From assembly GCA_964540815.1 (NCBI GenBank), contig CAZIOH010000163.1, positions 1 through 7,351 of the forward strand: a stretch of 7,351 nt of DNA, written 5' to 3'. This DNA comes from CAZIOH01 sp964540815 (GTDB taxonomy: Bacteria > Myxococcota_A > Polyangia > Fen-1088). Positions 6,272 to 7,351 of the stretch are shown piece by piece; the first letter of the stretch is position 1, and every line of letters begins with the position of its first letter. Position numbers and translations under genes: made by a program. Under the pieces are notes generated by a model, which saw nothing but the letters and a program-made list of their open reading frames with translations, was not told the origin of the DNA and ran no database searches.

Positions 6272-6337
6272 ATCGCTCACGTCCTCGTCCACGCTGACGT
6301 TCCGTTGACGTTGACGTTGACGTTGACGTTGCGTCGA
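6256..6337. repeat. CG-led hexanucleotide array, block 2, with perfect CGTTGA tandem
   Basis: From 6256, units of six beginning with CG continue: CGTCAA, CGATCA, CGGGAT, CGCTCA, CGTCCT, CGTCCA, CGCTGA, then CGTTC (five bases). Four perfect CGTTGA copies follow (6303-6326), then CGTTG (five) and CGTCGA. The block ends 15 bp beyond the 3' end of the second glgC. The mix of perfect and degenerate units suggests an old array with a recent local expansion. Confidence 0.7.
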
Positions 6338-6352
6338 CGGCCGCGTGTCTCG

Positions 6353-7351
6353 TCAGATCACCGTGCCGTCGCGGATCACGCCGTTCTTGGTCACGCAGAC
6401 GATGCCCTCGCGGATGAAGAAGCCCTCGCCGTCGCGCTCCTGCACCCCGTCCGCGTTGAGGATCTTGACGCCGCGGCCGATGCGCGCGTTCTTGTCGACG
6501 ATGGCGTTGCGGATGATGGTGTCCGAGCCGATCCCCATCGGCGGCACGCCCATCCGGTGGGACTCGTCGAGCTGCTCCAGGGTCTCGTAGGCGTCCGCGC
6601 CGAGCACCAGGGTGTTGTGCAGCTTGGCCCCGCTGCCGATGCGGGCACGGATCCCGATCACCGAGCGATCGATCTCGGCGCCGAGGATGATGCAGCCCTC
6701 GGAGATGAGGGCGTTGTGCACGGTGCAGTTCGAGACCTTGGAGGCCGGCAGGAAGCGCGGGTGGGAGTAGACCGGGGCGCCGGCCTGGTAGAAGTCGAAC
6801 GGCGGGATGGGATCGGTGAGGGCCAGGTTGGCCTGGAAGTACGAACGAATGGTCCCGACGTCCTCCCAGTAGCCCTGATGGACGTGGGCCTGAACGTGCA
6901 GCTTGGGGACCGCGTCCGGGATGATGTGCCGGCCGAAGTCGCTGCGTTCGGACTGGGTCAGCTCCCTGTCCATGGTCTTGCGCTCGAAGATGTAGATGCC
7001 CATCGAGGCCAGGAACCCCGGCCCCACCCCGGGGATCTCCGAGACCAGGTGGGGCAGGCGGTCGGCGGGCGGCTTCTCCTCGAAGTGCACGATGCGCCCC
7101 CGGGCGTCCATCTTCAGAATACCAAACTGCGAGGCCTGATGGGCCGCCACCGGGATCACCCCCACCGTGCAGGCCGCCGAGCTCCGCCGGTGGGTCTCCA
7201 GCATCGACCGGTAGTCCATCTTGTAGAGCTGGTCGCCCGACAGGATCAGGATGTCGCGGGCCTGGTGGCGCCGCATGTGCCGCAGGCTCTGGCGGACGGC
7301 GTCGGCCGTGCCCTGGAACCACTTGTCGCCCTCCTCGGTCTGCTCGGCGGC
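6353..7351 (-). CDS. glgC: Glucose-1-phosphate adenylyltransferase, second copy, plant/cyanobacterial-like type, 5' end cut by window edge
   Basis: 332 residues are visible, open to the right edge; the stop TGA is at 6355-6353. Numbered from the edge, AAEQTEEGDKWFQGTADAVRQ (1-21) is the conserved nucleotidyltransferase segment. SGDQLYKMDY (38-47), HFEEKP (89-94), DFGRHIIP (138-145) and YWEDVGTIRSYFQAN (161-175) follow. The C-terminal beta-helix ends with GIGSDTIIRNAIVDKNARIG (273-292) and DGEGFFIREGIVCVTKNGVIRDGTVI, which closely follow the C-termini of cyanobacterial and plant ADP-glucose pyrophosphorylases. About 90-100 N-terminal residues, including the GGxGxRLxPLT loop, lie outside. The segment seen is intact. 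It is only distantly similar to the first GlgC in the window, so it is not a recent tandem duplicate. It probably also makes ADP-glucose; different allosteric control is an inference. Confidence 0.94.
   Translation of the reverse strand, partial: AAEQTEEGDKWFQGTADAVRQSLRHMRRHQARDILILSGDQLYKMDYRSMLETHRRSSAACTVGVIPVAAHQASQFGILKMDARGRIVHFEEKPPADRLPHLVSEIPGVGPGFLASMGIYIFERKTMDRELTQSERSDFGRHIIPDAVPKLHVQAHVHQGYWEDVGTIRSYFQANLALTDPIPPFDFYQAGAPVYSHPRFLPASKVSNCTVHNALISEGCIILGAEIDRSVIGIRARIGSGAKLHNTLVLGADAYETLEQLDESHRMGVPPMGIGSDTIIRNAIVDKNARIGRGVKILNADGVQERDGEGFFIREGIVCVTKNGVIRDGTVI
7117..7128 (-). repeat. AT-rich word AGTTTGGTATTC, copy 3 (inside second glgC)
   Basis: On the minus strand the identical 12-mer of the glgP copy encodes Phe-Gly-Ile of SQFGILK with TTT GGT ATT. 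The equivalent Phe-Gly-Ile in the first glgC (residues 163-165) uses the GC-rich codons TTC GGG ATC, so this AT-rich spelling is not forced by the protein. Confidence 0.4.

Overview
This is a GC-rich (roughly two thirds G+C) bacterial chromosome segment that holds a glycogen / alpha-glucan metabolism locus. It contains four large genes, two of them cut by the window edges. Left to right: an alpha-glucan (glycogen) phosphorylase on the minus strand (runs off the left edge); a complete ADP-glucose pyrophosphorylase GlgC on the plus strand; a complete GH57/DUF3536 glycoside hydrolase-like protein on the plus strand; and a second, clearly different ADP-glucose pyrophosphorylase on the minus strand (runs off the right edge). 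No RNA genes, transposase or CRISPR array are visible. The gene set, the base composition and the palindromic and hexanucleotide intergenic repeats would suit a GC-rich deltaproteobacterial or Myxococcota-like lineage. That placement is an inference only.

The genes fit one metabolic theme. GlgC makes ADP-glucose from glucose-1-phosphate and ATP, the committed step of bacterial glycogen synthesis. The phosphorylase removes glucose from alpha-1,4-glucan as glucose-1-phosphate. The GH57-type protein is probably an alpha-glucan-active hydrolase or transferase, though its exact reaction is unknown. The phosphorylase and the first glgC are divergent and share a 173 bp control region, so breakdown and synthesis could be controlled together. 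The GH57 gene and the second glgC converge. Glycogen synthase and branching enzyme are not in the window.

The non-coding parts are unusually structured. (i) The glgP/glgC divergent region carries a perfect 12 bp inverted repeat whose right copy abuts the glgC -10 box. (ii) The 346 bp between glgC and the GH57 gene holds a ~159 bp near-palindromic repeat element with perfect 18 bp ends, then two canonical G-quadruplex motifs. (iii) The 225 bp between the convergent genes is almost wholly built of CG-led hexamers in register, including four perfect CGTTGA copies and a compound stem-loop. (iv) None of the three visible gene starts has a convincing Shine-Dalgarno sequence, and -10-like boxes sit only 6-15 nt from the ATG, suggesting leaderless or very short-leader transcripts. 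(v) An AT-rich word, TTTGGTATYC, occurs three times against the base composition.
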